Shown here: positions 10,769 to 23,500 of the stretch, piece by piece
How the letters are laid out: every line of letters begins with the position of its first letter
How positions within the stretch are numbered: position 1 is the first letter of the stretch
NCBI RefSeq assembly: GCF_000740895.1
Contig: NC_025260.1
Coordinates: forward strand, 434,001-498,000
Source: Theileria orientalis strain Shintoku
Lineage: Eukaryota; Apicomplexa; Aconoidasida; Piroplasmida; Theileriidae
DNA length: 64,000 nucleotides
Reading direction: 5' to 3'
The notes under the pieces: model-generated
What the model saw: the letters and a program-made list of their open reading frames with translations, nothing else
What the model was told of the DNA's origin: nothing
The model's database searches: none
Position numbers and translations under genes: made by a program

Positions 10769-12962
10769 ATGTGTTACTCTTCCCTGAGGTTAAACTTTTG
10801 TGGTTTTTTCTTTACACAGTCTTCACCGCGGTCATTTGTAAATTATCTCTCACCTTGCTTCACCAAACGCCATATTTACACTGGGATACATTCTGATAGA
10901 ATTCCAAACTATACTAGAATTGATCCCGCTGAAGAAGATGATCTTAATGATGTTAGCCGGTTGTCTATAAAGACTCTTCCTTTTCCTTCCTCCGTAAAGG
11001 AGAAGCTTTTTTCCCTCATTAAGGGCGCATCGAAGAAGAAGGACATTGATAACATTGGATCATACATTTCGAAAAAGATTGCTTCCAGAACATGTGTGGA
11101 ATTACCGAAAATTCTACCCTCAGGTATTCACCTATTTTTATTTTGGATTTCAGTTTTGCTGGACTCTAACAGCTTTGGAAACAAGTATATTGAGAATTTA
11201 AAAAGTCTCTCAAGCGATTCCCGCTTTACACATTTCTTTAATTTGCTAAATAAGGGTGACGTCGGACCCAATGAGCAGGCTCAAATAGATTTGAGTGAAG
11301 CTGAGGATTCTCGGCACAAGGTACTGGATTTTTCGCTCACACCCTGTTTAGAACAGCAGCATTAACTTCTCTCCCCAAATTGCGCTCGCCTATACTGCTC
11401 ACACCTACTTTGGACAGTACGCAGTCTTCATTCGTATATTCCACGAGGTTACTTTGGTAATTTAATTCCTTTAACAGATTAATAAGAGGGTCGAGAAGTT
11501 GAAGTTGTCGAAAATATTGTTTTACAACCCTGGCCACGGCGCCTCCTTGGTGTAAGTATGTGTCTGATCTTAGTGTGTAGTTCAGCGAGCTCTATATGGG
11601 ACTTACGGGACTCTGACATCTTGGTGGTTGAGCCTTCTCAGAACCTTATGACAATCTGCCAACATCTTACGTCAGGTATTCCCAGTCCCAAATACTAGTA
11701 TTTAGACTTGGTTACCATAAGGCACCAAAATGACATTTATGAGTGTACTGAGCAGTTTGACTTTATAGTACTCCCCTACGTAATGACTACCATTCTTGGT
11801 CACAAGGTACCTTATCTGGCCCATACACAATTGATCAACTAATAAGTTCATAAATTTATAAATCACTAACGACCTTTTCAGTCTAGGACACTGTTGGTCA
11901 AGAATCTGTGGAACAGGTTAAATGTTGGAGGAATACTGGTAATTGGGAGCGTCTGATAAATTTATACTAGGTCGTTGCTGAGCCTGGAACACCCACCGGA
12001 TTTAGGATGATTCACTCGATCAGAGAGCTGTTCATATCGCAGTTGCAGGACAAATCTTTTCATTTCATAGCTCCAGTTAGTCCACCATTTAAGTAACCTT
12101 GCACAAATGTTCAGTGTCCACATGAAGGCATTTGTCCTCTGGCTCTCACCGGCAAGGACTGGTGCCACTTTTCCCAAAGGATTTACAGGATACCTCATTA
12201 CATTTACAAGAAGGTGCAGGTCTTCCTTTCCCATTGACCTTTAGGGTTCAATTTCCAGGTCTATTGACAACGAGAAGTTTTCATACCTCGTGATTGGGAA
12301 ATACACTGGCCCGAGGTTTTTTTAAACGCTAACATTACTTTACAGGTCAAAGTATGATAAGGAGTCATTTTCACTTTCACCGGTGCAGAGGTCGTACTTC
12401 TGGCCAAGGATAGTCATGGTATTTTAATAAACACAAAAATCCCCAATTCCATTTTGTTAGCATCCTTTGAAGGTCGGACGAAGGGTCCTCATAGATGTGT
12501 GCAGTCGGCCAAACAATTTTAAGAGACTGGTTGGTTAAACTTGCATATACATACGTATCGATAGATACACTCACAAACGAATGCATATGTGTATGTATGC
12601 TTAGACAAACACCCAAAACGCAACAGTATAACCATCACTAACTTTCTCTTAGATTGTTCCGAAAAACACCCCGGAATCAAGTGGATACCGGTTAGTCACA
12701 CTGTCTAATTGCCGAGCTTAGATACGCTAGGGACTCACTTTGGGGAGACCTGTGGCGTTTTTCTCAGAGGGAGGAGAAACCCGTGGCAAGGGGCTACACG
12801 CCCCGTCGCGTCATTAACTATCTACTTTCAGAGTCAGAGAGGGAGGAGCAAGTGCGTTTTAAACCCACTCACCAGCTTCAGATTAAGGCGAGTCTTGAGA
12901 GAACTGAGGCTTCTGTCAAGGACAAGATTGAGGAGGACATGATTCGAAACTACTCATCTTAG
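10769..12962 (+). CDS. Rsm22/METTL17-like mitochondrial small-ribosomal-subunit assembly protein
   Basis: Fourteen exons join in frame to about 546 residues: 10769-11123, 11154-11320, 11352-11447, 11478-11551, 11581-11675, 11706-11806, 11882-11938, 11971-12075, 12115-12213, 12245-12315, 12346-12418, 12461-12529, 12653-12690 and 12722-12962. The N-terminus is basic, aromatic and short of acidic residues, as in a mitochondrial presequence. A methyltransferase-like fold follows: ILFYNPGHGASLV, VVEPSQNLM, FDFIVLPYVM and VVAEPGTPTGF. The cysteine block IAPCPHEGICPL...WCHFSQR, FSYLVIG, RSYFWPRIV and a final DSLWGDLW are hallmarks of the Rsm22/METTL17 family, in which Cys residues bind an Fe-S cluster. 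The first intron (11124-11153) and the third (11448-11477) are each exactly 30 bases. Its stop is only 60 bases from the stop of the convergent peroxiredoxin gene. Confidence 0.87.
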
Positions 12963-13022
12963 GCGTCAATGTATTATTCACTCCTTATTTGCACTTAGGC
13001 ATGGACATGGTCGTTAACTACA

Positions 13023-13641
13023 TTATAGTGCTTCCAATAGGTCCAACACTCTCGACGCTGATGCTTCTAAATGCGCATTTTTGACTTGTTTTCCGTACCT
13101 GCATTCACGCCCTTTTCGAAGGCCAACACTTCTCCGTCACGCGAGAGAACCAGGTGCGACCTACGGGGCGTTAATTACTCCTTGCGCAAACCGCCTACCT
13201 CTTCACGAACAGGTGCATCTTTCTGCAGTCCAGGTGGTCCACGAGCTTCATCTCCTTGTCCACCAGCGTCGTGAAGGTCAGGCCGTGCTTCTCCGTCCAT
13301 TTGCCCTGAATCTTATGACTGGCTCGCACTTACTGCTGGACTCCTCTCCGAGCTCGTCAGGCCGTACACCTCGTAGCCCTTGCTCTTGAATGACTGGTGG
13401 CTGCTCGTGAAGTTGCACGCCTGCTTCGTGCATCCCGGCGTTCCTGCCGATGGGAACAGGAACATCACCAGCCCCTTGTAGTTTGTCGGCAACTCCTCCA
13501 GGATCTTCTTCAGCGACGTCGTCTCGCCCAGATGTGTCACCAGGGGCACGTTTAACGCCTCGCCTGGCAGCTTCTTTCCCACTGAAGTGCTTTGTGATCT
13601 ACCTCCTACGTACCTAGTGGGTCCATAGAACTTGATGCCAT
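13023..13641 (-). CDS. PrxQ/BCP-type peroxiredoxin
   Basis: It reduces peroxides through a peroxidatic cysteine. Five exons (13641-13614, 13581-13334, 13305-13199, 13160-13099, 13066-13023) join in frame to about 162 residues. The core VMFLFPSAGTPGCTKQAC is the PrxQ/BCP signature; the first Cys is peroxidatic and the second, five residues on, is the usual PrxQ resolving position. KWTEKHGLTF, VLSRDGEVL and a C-terminal LDLLEAL complete the fold. The first coding exon is only 28 bases (MASSSMDPL), and using it restores VGKKLPGEAL. The intron between exons 2 and 3 is 28 bases, very small even here. No targeting peptide is apparent. Related apicomplexan proteins include a nuclear peroxiredoxin, so nuclear or cytosolic location is likely but inferred. 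Confidence 0.87.
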
Positions 13642-13989
13642 TTTAGTCACTGGGTACAGTTTTGCGAACCTTCTAAATATAAAACTCATACAATAACTGT
13701 TTTTAATAAGTTTATCCGAGTATAGAACCGCTGGAATTAAAAACACTGTAAGAATCATCCACTGTTTCGGTCACTCGGTTCACCTCTTAAATTCCCTTAT
13801 AGACACTCTGTACTCACTCGTAAACTAATTATATCAGCCCTGCTAACATTTATCTACCCACTTCTTGTGTTTAAATAAATATTAACTAACTCAACCTCAA
13901 TAACTTGTGCTCATGTGCAGGTGCCTAATACTTATTTTTTACTCTGATTCTATTCAAATAAGTGTATTTTAGACAAATTTACTCTTTGT
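13642..13989. other. AT-rich intergenic DNA between tandem - strand genes
   Basis: These 348 bases lie between the start of the peroxiredoxin gene and the stop of RPB7. Homopolymeric A/T runs dominate. No coding or RNA gene was seen. Confidence 0.5.
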
Positions 13990-14599
13990 TTATACTACTT
14001 TGTTGTATGCTTGCGAGTCGCTTTCGAACGCTCCCAGGTGGTCTGCGTTTATCGTTGCTATTGCGAACATGTTTGCGTTGTCGTACTTTATACCCTGAAG
14101 TCTCATTCTCACTTCAGACTGTGCCCTTATGTTTATTGTTCCGTCTGTGTAGCACGGATATGCTCCGTCGTTATCGTACACGAAGTTTGGGTGTATTGAG
14201 TTTCTTGACACAAAAGCCTTCAGCGGTCCTGCTTGAGCGAAGAATCCCAGCTTGTTCACGTCTGTCACTATTGCGTCGAGAACCTAAAACATTTTTTAAG
14301 CTTATATAGTCTATTTTTTAATAAATATTTGCTATATTTACTGTCTGTACCTCGTCCTTAAACGGTTTAAATACTATTGCCTGGTATTTTACGTTTACTA
14401 CTATCATTGCCGTTCCGTCTTGCACTCTTCCCATGTCGTTGTGTACTATACGGATTACGCATACTACGTATCCATATTTCGCAGTACAGTGGCCTTCAAC
14501 TTGATCTCGCAACATTTCCTCTATGTTTTGTTGGTAGTTTGGGCCAAGTTGACTTGGTTTCAGGTTTATTAGCTTCCATTGCTCAACAACGAAATACAT
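13990..14599 (-). CDS. RPB7: RNA polymerase II subunit RPB7
   Basis: Rpb7 pairs with Rpb4 to form the stalk of RNA polymerase II and binds nascent RNA. Two exons, 14599-14342 and 14283-13990 (intron 58 bases), give about 185 residues, close to the family length. The N-terminal SHS2/RNP-like half shows LKPSQLGPNY, EGHCTAKYGYVV and AIVFKPFKDEVQ. The OB/S1 half shows LGFFAQAGPLKAFVS and RNSIHPNFVYD. The exon join gives EVQT-VLDAIV, matching the conserved linker. The ATG gives MYFVVEQWKL, very close to the usual Rpb7 start. RPB8 lies about 24 kb away in the same window. Confidence 0.93.
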
Positions 14600-15462
14600 A
14601 TTAATTAGTACAATATATTTTTACTTTATTTGTAAGTTTGATTTTACTTATTCACCTTTTTGCTGTGAATGGTGATTATACTGGTATGACAAATCTTTAA
14701 TTTGAAAAACACTAATATACACTATTTGTTTAAACATTAAATAGACTAAACTTTTGCTATTTATTCATATTTACTCTATTTTAAGCCCTATATTCCTTTG
14801 GAAGGTTCCACTCGTTTTTGCATCACTTATTATGAACCTCAGCTCTGGCAAATTGAAAATATTGGTTAGACGTTTTTTTACACCTCATAAAAAGAAACAT
14901 ATTTTACCTGTTCCCAAGCATCCTAAGAAGGTTTGGCACTTATCTCCTTCCCTTACCAGGCACTACCATTTACGGACTGTGGATTCCACTATTTTCTCCA
15001 AGTATTTTACTATAATTTTTTACTATCAAATTTCTTTATTCTCGTCAATTTTTTCTTAGGTTTATTCAAGATAAGAGACGCTAACTTTAGCTAAACACTT
15101 TAACGCTTTCATTACATTGTTATTTCCTTTGTACCATATTTTAAAGACGTTTAACATTTTAATATGCTACTCAGTTATCTCTATTTACTCCATATACTCA
15201 TTTCTCATCTTACTTTTATATATTTTACTCAATTATCTACCTATTCCATTTTATCTACCTTTTCTACTCAAACACACACCAATTACCTCGTTTTATTTTT
15301 TACTTTTTTTGAAAATTACAATATTGAATATAATTTTTATTCCGTTACAACTCATGTACGTTTAACTTGAGTAGATTAAAACTTAGAACAGCTTTCAAAA
15401 TTCTAGGATAAAGGGGTTCGCAGGTCGCGAGTTGAACTACTTAAATTGGAAAGGTACCTTGT
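14600..15462. other. AT-rich interval with one weak small-gene candidate
   Basis: The interval lies upstream of RPB7 and downstream of centrin, both on the - strand. Most is A/T-rich, and its open frames are Phe/Leu/Ile-rich and unconvincing. Only about 14800-15000 looks different in composition (separate entry). Confidence 0.5.
14830..15059 (+). CDS. Possible small basic protein, weak candidate
   Basis: From the ATG at 14830 the frame encodes about 75 residues. The first 60 are basic and look protein-like (LVRRFFTPHKKKH, HPKKVWHLSPSL), with normal composition rather than the Phe/Leu/Ile-rich readings around it. The base composition is less AT-rich at about 14800-15000, and the opposite strand has frequent stops. 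The tail (from about 15005) becomes hydrophobic and AT-rich, so a splice site or an earlier end is likely. Size and charge would suit a small organellar ribosomal protein, but I do not recognise it. Confidence 0.28.
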
Positions 15463-16186
15463 CTAGTACAGGCTCGTCTGCCTCATTATGCTGATGAAGT
15501 CATCCTTTGAAACTGCGGGTTTATTGTGAGTAGCTAGAACTTTACTTGCTCCGTCTCTGTCGTTGTCGAACTCCTCTATCATTGCTCTCAGGTCCTCGTC
15601 TGACAGGTCATGTCCCTGTGTTTGCTCATGACTTGCTCACGGTTACAACTTACCAACTCCATTGACACGCGTTTCAGGTCCTTGAAGACTATGTTTCCTG
15701 AAATTTCATTACTTGATTCCCTCTGGTGTGCGTACCCTTGTTGTCTTCGTCGAACAGTGCGAAAGCTCTGTTTATTTCGTCCATTGGGTCGCGTTCCGAG
15801 AATTTTTTCACCACTACGGGTTATTTTTAATCTGCCAATGCTACCACTCACTTATTTCCTTGAAGTTTTCAAAATCCAGGTATCCTGTGTTCGTTTTGTC
15901 GTATTTCGCAATTAGATCCAAAACTTCCTGCTTTTTCACGTCGAAACCCAGCGCTTTCATCGCCACCTAATGATCAATTATGTTTTTCTGAGTATTTATT
16001 TTGTCGACTAACTTTCAGTTCGTGGTAATCTATCTTTCCTGAATTCGATGAATCCAGCAAGTTAAACGCTGCTGTTATCTCCTTCATCTGGTCACTCCTA
16101 AGCTCGAAACGAGCTCTTCTATTGTTTTGTGTATATGAGAGTTTCGATGGAGCGGTATATGACACTTCTGATTTTCTGCTATTCAT
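15463..16186 (-). CDS. Centrin
   Basis: Centrin is a calcium-binding EF-hand protein of centrosomes, basal bodies and apicomplexan spindle poles. The reading starts at 16186 (MNSRKSEVSYT) and ends at the TAG at 15465-15463. Six exons are separated by short introns. Spliced, it shows four EF-hand regions: FNLLDSSNSGKIDYHELK; YDKTNTGYLDFENF; FALFDEDNKGNIVFKDL; and EEFDNDRDGAISKDDF. It ends IMRQTSLY, the typical centrin C-terminus. The last intron ends at the 3' AG just before TTTCAAAGG (reading strand) and restores GAISKDDF. The N-terminal extension of about 30 residues is basic and variable, as in other centrins. Which centrin paralogue this is cannot be told from the sequence alone. Confidence 0.92.
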
Positions 16187-17575
16187 AATTAGATTAAGAA
16201 ATAATAAATTTTAGAGAACACCATTAATATTAAATTTGAGATTATAAATCTGATATATTTTAAAATAAAAATTTACTTTTAAAACAGTTTAATTTTATTC
16301 TTAAGATAAATAAATTTAGGTTGTATGTGTTTTACCACATTCTACTTTACACCATACACACTTGACAAATTATTTATGATAAAATATCTAAATGTCATAT
16401 AAATGATTAACCTTATATTAACCTATCTATAAAAGGAATCTTCGTAAAATTTCATGTACATTTATTGGTAAAAAATATGATGTCATAATTTTCTTCCTCT
16501 ACACACTATGCTTTTAACTTGGTTTATTTTACATATTTTATCTTATTTATATATGAATAATATATCTATTCAATGAATTTATTTACTTCTCACGGAATTT
16601 TATTATTACGAATGTGTGAATTTTATATATTATATACAGCAACTATCATTGCATCTAAGATAAAAAATATGAATGTTTTTACTAAATAATACTAATATAT
16701 CCAAGTCTGAAGATGAGACTCTTGATTAACACTGTGATTGGAATCAACACAATTTGATTACGTCTTGATTGAATCATTATCAAAAACAAACACCTCAATA
16801 TTAAGGGTTTATAGTAATTAAAAACAAATATATTTATTAATTAAATTGGAATCTGTGTAATAAAAATCACTAACTATATTAATATTTTGTGAACATGTGC
16901 CTATCAACAAAAACACCCATTAGTTCATTCAAAAGATATATGTATTCAAAAAATAAACTTAGTTAAAATTTGAAATTATTGTAAAAAACAATATGTGTCC
17001 GATAAATCACTTTATATTACATCTACTGGGGCCGTGTACAAAAGTTGGTACAAATTTCATATTATTAAATTATAGAGTTTTTATTGAGACGTAATATTTT
17101 ATACAGCATCACCTACATAGAATAACAATTAATTTGTTAATATCAAAAACACATTTTTGTACTTTATTTGTTTTACGTACTCGGCTAAAACAACCGTTTT
17201 AATTTTATTTACTGTGATTCTTAATTTAAATCGAATTGGATTCGGACTTTTAGTTTACATAATTAATAATTAGAGCCTTTGTAAATTAATTTGTAAATTT
17301 TGCATCTCGGATTCATTTATTGTTGCTTTATTACTTTCTTTTCTGATCTTGTCTGTTTATGTTTAATGTGGATTATATTATAATCCGATAACCAAGATTG
17401 AGCTCATCCGTGTTTTTTTAAACGCGTATCTCGAATCTGTTGAGGATTTAACCTTGATAAAATACTTAGATGTATCATGCAAGTACACATTGTTGACTTG
17501 ATCATCGCGTGAAAAAAAGTAAGAAACATTTTAGTCATACCAGCCTGAAATATAATCTCCTACAAGACAAAAAGG
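16187..17575. promoter_or_regulatory. Long AT-rich divergent intergenic region
   Basis: Nearly 1.4 kb of strongly AT-rich DNA separates the starts of centrin (-) and the giant HECT ligase (+). No coding frame, tRNA-like fold or clear repeat was found. It must contain both promoters and is one of the longest gaps in a compact window. Confidence 0.5.
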
Positions 17576-20500
17576 ATGAAAATAGGATATCCCAAAGGAG
17601 ATAATTATAAATTGGTCCTGGCGTCACTACAGCCGTGCCAGAGAAGGTTCATCGAGTGTTTAACGACGTGTAAGGACGATGAACTTTTGATACACCTTGG
17701 GTCCTTTACACAGTGGGTTTGGGAAAAGGTAAGCCAGTTAGATTAATGAAGATGAGTAGAGCGATATCATATGCTGGGCGTCAGTGTTGAACCGGTTCGA
17801 CGACATTTTTACGCGCTACCTGAAAATGTCGGGGAGTTACCTGAGAGGTTAGTCAGCAAATAGTAAAGAAGTTTAGGTGAACTGGATTTGGATCCGGAAA
17901 CTTACTCGAAGCAGGTGGAACTCGTTAAGGTGGCGCTGAAGACGTCAATAATGATCGTGGAAAACTCAACGTCGAAGAGCCTGTACAACTCAATGGACCA
18001 CCTTAAGAAATTCCTGGACGACATAAACCTGGAAATTGTGTACTACTCAACAAGGCTCCTGTGCGTGTATTTCAGCAGTAGAAACAGACGCAACCTGGTG
18101 ATGAGTGAGATACCAGCAGTGTCCTCGAGGCTGGCGACCTTTGTAACAAGCCCGCTCCCAGAAAGAGACTACGAGATATTTTCGACTAACTCCACATCTT
18201 ACACGAAGATTTTTGATCAAGGAGCAGAAAACGAGTTCTTTGTATCATGTCCGCTGGTCCTGGATCACTACCTGAGGTGTTACCAGTACTGGCTGGCTCA
18301 AGATTCGTTCGTTAGCCTAGATTTGTACAATAGAGAGGAACCATCAGATCAGTCAATCCAAATCCCCCTGGAAGATTTCATCAACTATGACCAAATATCG
18401 CAATCAGGACCCGAAATAGGTCTACATTTTAATCAAAACGAAGGGTTCAACGCCACTATAAACCATTTCGTGTTTACTACCAGCCCAAACGAAATGTACT
18501 TTCACATATTTAAGACGTACAAGTACCTGGTAGATAAGTATAAAATAGACGAAGGTTACCATCACGTAAGTTATACCTAAGAGCAGTAGTTAGAGTTAGT
18601 GATTTGTATGAGCGTGTGTGTAAGTCAAATGGGCGCTTTAATGATACTTCAGATACTGAGGTATAAATTGCTGAAAACGTTCTCATTTTATTTTGTACAT
18701 TTACAACGTTTGTTGGTTAATACGCGGCTGTCATCAGTAAGTTTAAATAGAAAAATAAGTAAATTGATCATAAGTAGAGACCACTAGCTATTTGAGTAGG
18801 CACTAGTGTCTCAACAGTCCAAAAAGATCATTGATTTTTAGCTAATATGTATGCTGCTAATAAACACATCGACATACACGCAGTTTCTAAATTATAATCC
18901 CTCCTTCCTCCTAGAATTATCCTGGTTCATTAAGAGTTACGAGTACATAGATCACTCGACAATGGTAAGTGTTTGTTAAGGCGTCTGGAAGTGATGAAAG
19001 GATGTACTTATCAAATTTATACGATAAATAAGCATATAATAGACTATTTATTGGTTGAAGTTGGAGTATTAGATAGCACCGATAGACTAAGTGACAGTTA
19101 AAAGAGTGATATTCACTGACAAATGCTTTTAGATAATTTCGACTGAGTTATTGTCCGCAATGATATATGATGGAATACAGTACAAGACGCTCTCAAACCT
19201 ATTGGGCTTTGGAGTCCCGCACGGAATATTTATAAAGGTACTGAAGAGTTACCTGCACCACGCAAATGAATCGCAGCCACTGCCGCCACTGTTGAGACTG
19301 CAGATGGGAGGAAGCAGGTCAGCATCGCAGCCACAAGACAGTTGCGGACCTGTAGACTACACGACGAAGGACGAAAAGGAGCTGTGCACGATGAACGCGA
19401 CAGGGTTCCTCTGCGAAAATTACACGGACGAGTTCAACTGGAGAGAACTGGTGAGAGAGCCGGAATCGAGAAGAAGAATCGTGAGAGACGAGGAGAGAAT
19501 GAGAGTGCTGCTGCACCTCCTCATCGTGTACTACTCGATCATATCGTACCACGGAAACTGCGGAGCGCTCACGAGCGTAAATGTGCTGGAGGGACTGGTG
19601 CGCTTCACGAGGTGCAGAAACCCGATCTTCACACCAGTGATCATCTACGTGGTGCAGGTGCTCGAGGCGCTGCTGGACTACAACCAGACGGTGTCGAGAG
19701 CACTGAGAACGGACCTGCAGCTCTTCCACATGCTCATATCGAGGCTTAAGTTCGACATGTACAAAATTGAGCACTTTGTGCACTTCGGAAACGCCTCGGC
19801 GAAGAAAAAAAGATGGCCGCAGGGGTGGCTGCTCCCGACATCGACCGACCCGCAGGTACTCAGAGAGTACTGGCTGGCGCTGAGCGAGTGGAGCGCAAGA
19901 ATCTTCCTCTTCAAGACGCTGGTGAAGGACATATACTCAGTGACGAGGCCCTACTCAGGAAGGACTGAGATCAACGACTACGACGTGTTCGCGCCCACGA
20001 GCCCGATGGTGCCGGTGATCCTGAGGATCCTGAAGGACCCGCTGAAGTACGGACACGGAGTCTACAGCAGCGTCGCGACGCTGATCCTGGACACGCTGGG
20101 AGACGACCCGGTATCGCAGGAGGAGATGCACAGGCTGGGGATAGTGCCGGCATTCCTGTGCTCGATCAACGAGGAGACGCTGAGATCGGAGGAGGCGCTG
20201 GGCGTGGTGCCGACGGCAGTGTCGGACCTGTTTATGCACAGGTCGGGTCAGGAGTACTACAAGTCGATGAAGTACTCCTTCGTGCTGAAGCTGGCGGAGA
20301 TCGTGGTGAAGCAGGAGTTCGTGCTCTTCGACAGGTTCGGAGAAGTGGCAGCCTCGATAGGAATATCGCTGGACACAGTGGTGAGACACCACGACTCGGC
20401 GCACCTGCTGGTGGTGAAGAGGCTGGTGAGAGTTATCTATGACCTGCTGCTGGAGTCGCTGACATTCCCGGAGTTTAAGGCGGTGCCGACGGAAGTGGCC

Positions 20501-23500
20501 GCCGCGGAAAAGAGACAGTACCTGGAGCAGTACAGGACGAACGCGAAGCCGATCACGCTGGAGACGCTCTCGCTGCTGGACCGGCTTAAGCCAGGAGACT
20601 TCTTCGCAGACAGGATCGCGAACCTGGGCAAGTGCCTCTCGACCTTCCTCTCGTACCCGCAGAGCGTCTCATACTTCAACTCGTGCGACGGGATTAAACT
20701 GCTGATGCAGCTGTGCACAGTGCCGTGCCTGCCGCCGATGTTCCTGCAAATATACTCGCAGCACCCGCTGGTGCTCATCGTGAAGTACCTGACCTCGCAG
20801 TCGCCGATGCCCTCAGTGATACACTTCCACGCGATCACGCAGGAGTACCTGGCCTCATTCCTGAGGAATAGCCCGAGGAAGCGCCATAGAGCGACGAACA
20901 GCTACGTGCACAGACTGAACAACTACCACTACTGCACGGATAACGCCAAGTCGACGGGAAGCCGCGCAGGCTCGAGGTCGGCCTCGTTCAGCAGCCAGTC
21001 GAGCCACACGGGCGACGCGAACGGCCAGGGAGACGAGAGGCACATGATCAAGGACTGCGACTTCAAAAGGTTCCACGGCACGCTGCAGTTCCTGCACCTG
21101 ATGCACAAGGACAACGCGAGCGTGTACCAAAACGGCTGCTGCGGAAAACACCAGCTCGGAGTCAACTTCGCGGACATGTCAACCTGCGACCTGCACGTGA
21201 CGGCGACGCTGGCGCTCGACGTGCTCTCCTCGGAGCTGGCGAACATGTTCTACAACCTGTCCTCGTCATTCGCAATCTCAAACCGGTTCTGCCCGGTCTC
21301 AAACGTGCACCTGTCGCACGATCACCCGCAGCTGAGAGCATACAAGGAGTTCACGGCGGACAAGAAAAACGCGCAGAGCGACGTGGTCTTCTCATCGAAT
21401 GACCTGTTCTGGTCAACACAGTGCCTCTACGCATACTCGAGCACCGAAGGAGGAAGCCAGGATGCAGCAACAGCAGGAAACTGCGGACTGGGCGACCGGG
21501 ACCTGATGGTGGTGGAAATGTACAGGTCGACGCTGCAGGCGGCGAGGTCGGTCATGCTCTCGCTTAACATGTCGATCAACAAGGCGGTCTGCCTGGGCAC
21601 GAACGGAAACGACTGCCTGAGGACGCACCTGATCAAAAACGCAAGCCAGATCGTGACGCTGACATACAGTCTGCTGGCGACAGTGGACTCGCTGACGACG
21701 GCGCACGAAACGGCGACGGGAACGGGCACGGACGCAGACGTGCACGTTAAGTACTTCATGAAGGTGAAGTACATGTCGGACGTGCTGGAGTTGATCTACA
21801 GGCTGATCATCGACGAAAGGACGAACGGGCTGTACCTTTTCACAATGTGCCTCTTCGTGAGCGCGGAGGGCATGAAGCTGGTCTCTAACTCGTTCGACTA
21901 CTTCTTCACGCTCTTCTTCGCAGTGGCGACGACGATGGCGGCGAAGATGAACGCGACGCTTACCCGGAAGGAGATCCTGGGCCCGAAGATAGACGCGGAG
22001 ACCTTCCAGAGCATCGAGCTCCTCGCGAAGGACCTGGCCAAGTGCGAGCTGCCGGTGCTGAGGTCGCTCTACAGCAGCGTGGTCAACTCGCTGCAAATAT
22101 GCCTCTCCTTCTTCTCGAAGTGCACGAACCCGAGGACGGTCCTGAACACGCAGATCGACGCGGCGCTGATGAGCCTGCTCACCTTCGAGCTGAGCGTGCG
22201 GCAGAACTCGACGCGCTCGCGGGGAGCGAACAACGTCAGCGGCTCGAGGCACGTTCAGCACGAGCAGAGGAGAGACGTGGGCAACATGTTCAACAAGATG
22301 GTCGCAAGCTTCGTGAGCACCTGCTGGCGCTGGTTCGGCTTCATGGCGAACCTGGAGCCGTCGGCGCCGGCCTCGAGCACGGCGAGCCCGTTCTTCTACA
22401 TGCCGACGAAGCTGGCGACGCTGCTGATCAAGGTGCACATCTACGTGCTCGACTACCTCTCGCCATCGAGGCAGCAGGCGCTGAACCTGCACTTTTTGAA
22501 CGTCGGAGGCACGAACGCGCCGGGCGAGGCCGCAGAGCAGTCAGCAGCAGGAGCAGCGCCGGCGCACACGAACGCGCGCATGAGCAGGAGAAGGACGCGG
22601 ATGACCAACAGCTCGGACTCGGACGCGGACTCGCGAGACGCAGACGCCACGAACCTGGACACGGTGAGGTCGCAGCTCTCAGAGATGGGCTTCAACGACA
22701 GGGACATCAACAACGCAATCTCGCACTGCGGCACGTCGGACATCACTGCGCTCACGGACTGGCTGATCAACATCGGAGACTTCACGCTGGAGAACATGGA
22801 CCTGAGAGATTACTCGCAGGTCGCGGAGGACGACAACGTGAACCAGAAGGCACTCGAGCACCTGAAGCGCTCGCACCTGTTCCACCTGTGCAACATAGAG
22901 CCGCCGGACCAGACGGACTCAGCGGACGCGACGAGCACGGACTACGAGTGCGCTAACTACCGCCTGCCGCGCGACGTGCTCTTCCACATCAACATGGACT
23001 CGATCATGGACTACGACACGACGTACCCGGTGGACGCGGTGGACTACAAGAAGATCATCGAGAACCTGTCACTGGAGTTCAGGGCGCACCTTATCGAGTA
23101 CATACTTAACCTGTCGAGCTCAATGCCGACCTTTCTGCCGACAGCCTACGACACGATCTTTAAGCTGCACTCGTTCAAGCTCAAGTTCACGCTGCCCTCG
23201 GACCTGAGGGCGAGGAGAGAACCGCCTCAGCCCAGCGCGATGACGAACGGACTGCACAGCGGAGGCGACGAACAGAAGAACAAGAACAACAAGAACAACG
23301 CGGACCTGGAGTTTAGCATCCTGACGCTCCTGAACTACATTCTGGTTCAGATTTCGGTGACCTTCAGGGAGTTCCAGGCGAGTCGGCTGAACCTGAAGAC
23401 GGAAAACGCACTCTCGCTCTTCAGCCCGGTGATCTTCATCGAGGACGCGGAGAAGCAGGCGGCGCTGGAGCAGGTGCTCGAAAAGGCGCTCGCGGAGTGG

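Noticed and set aside
11448..11477. Alternative 21-base intron (11457-11477) in the Rsm22-like gene
   Set aside because: Both donors keep the frame, but the 30-base version matches the size seen elsewhere; a 21-base intron would be exceptional.
15117..15370. Phe/Leu/Ile-rich + strand frames
   Set aside because: Composition is what T-rich intergenic DNA gives by chance; no signal or motif.
21413..22492. Long - strand open frame opposite the HECT ligase (also 23543-24706 and 28091-29380)
   Set aside because: These are antisense shadows of a strongly G/C-third-position exon. They are Arg/Val/His/Leu-rich with no domain, and the + strand product has clear HUWE1-like domains.
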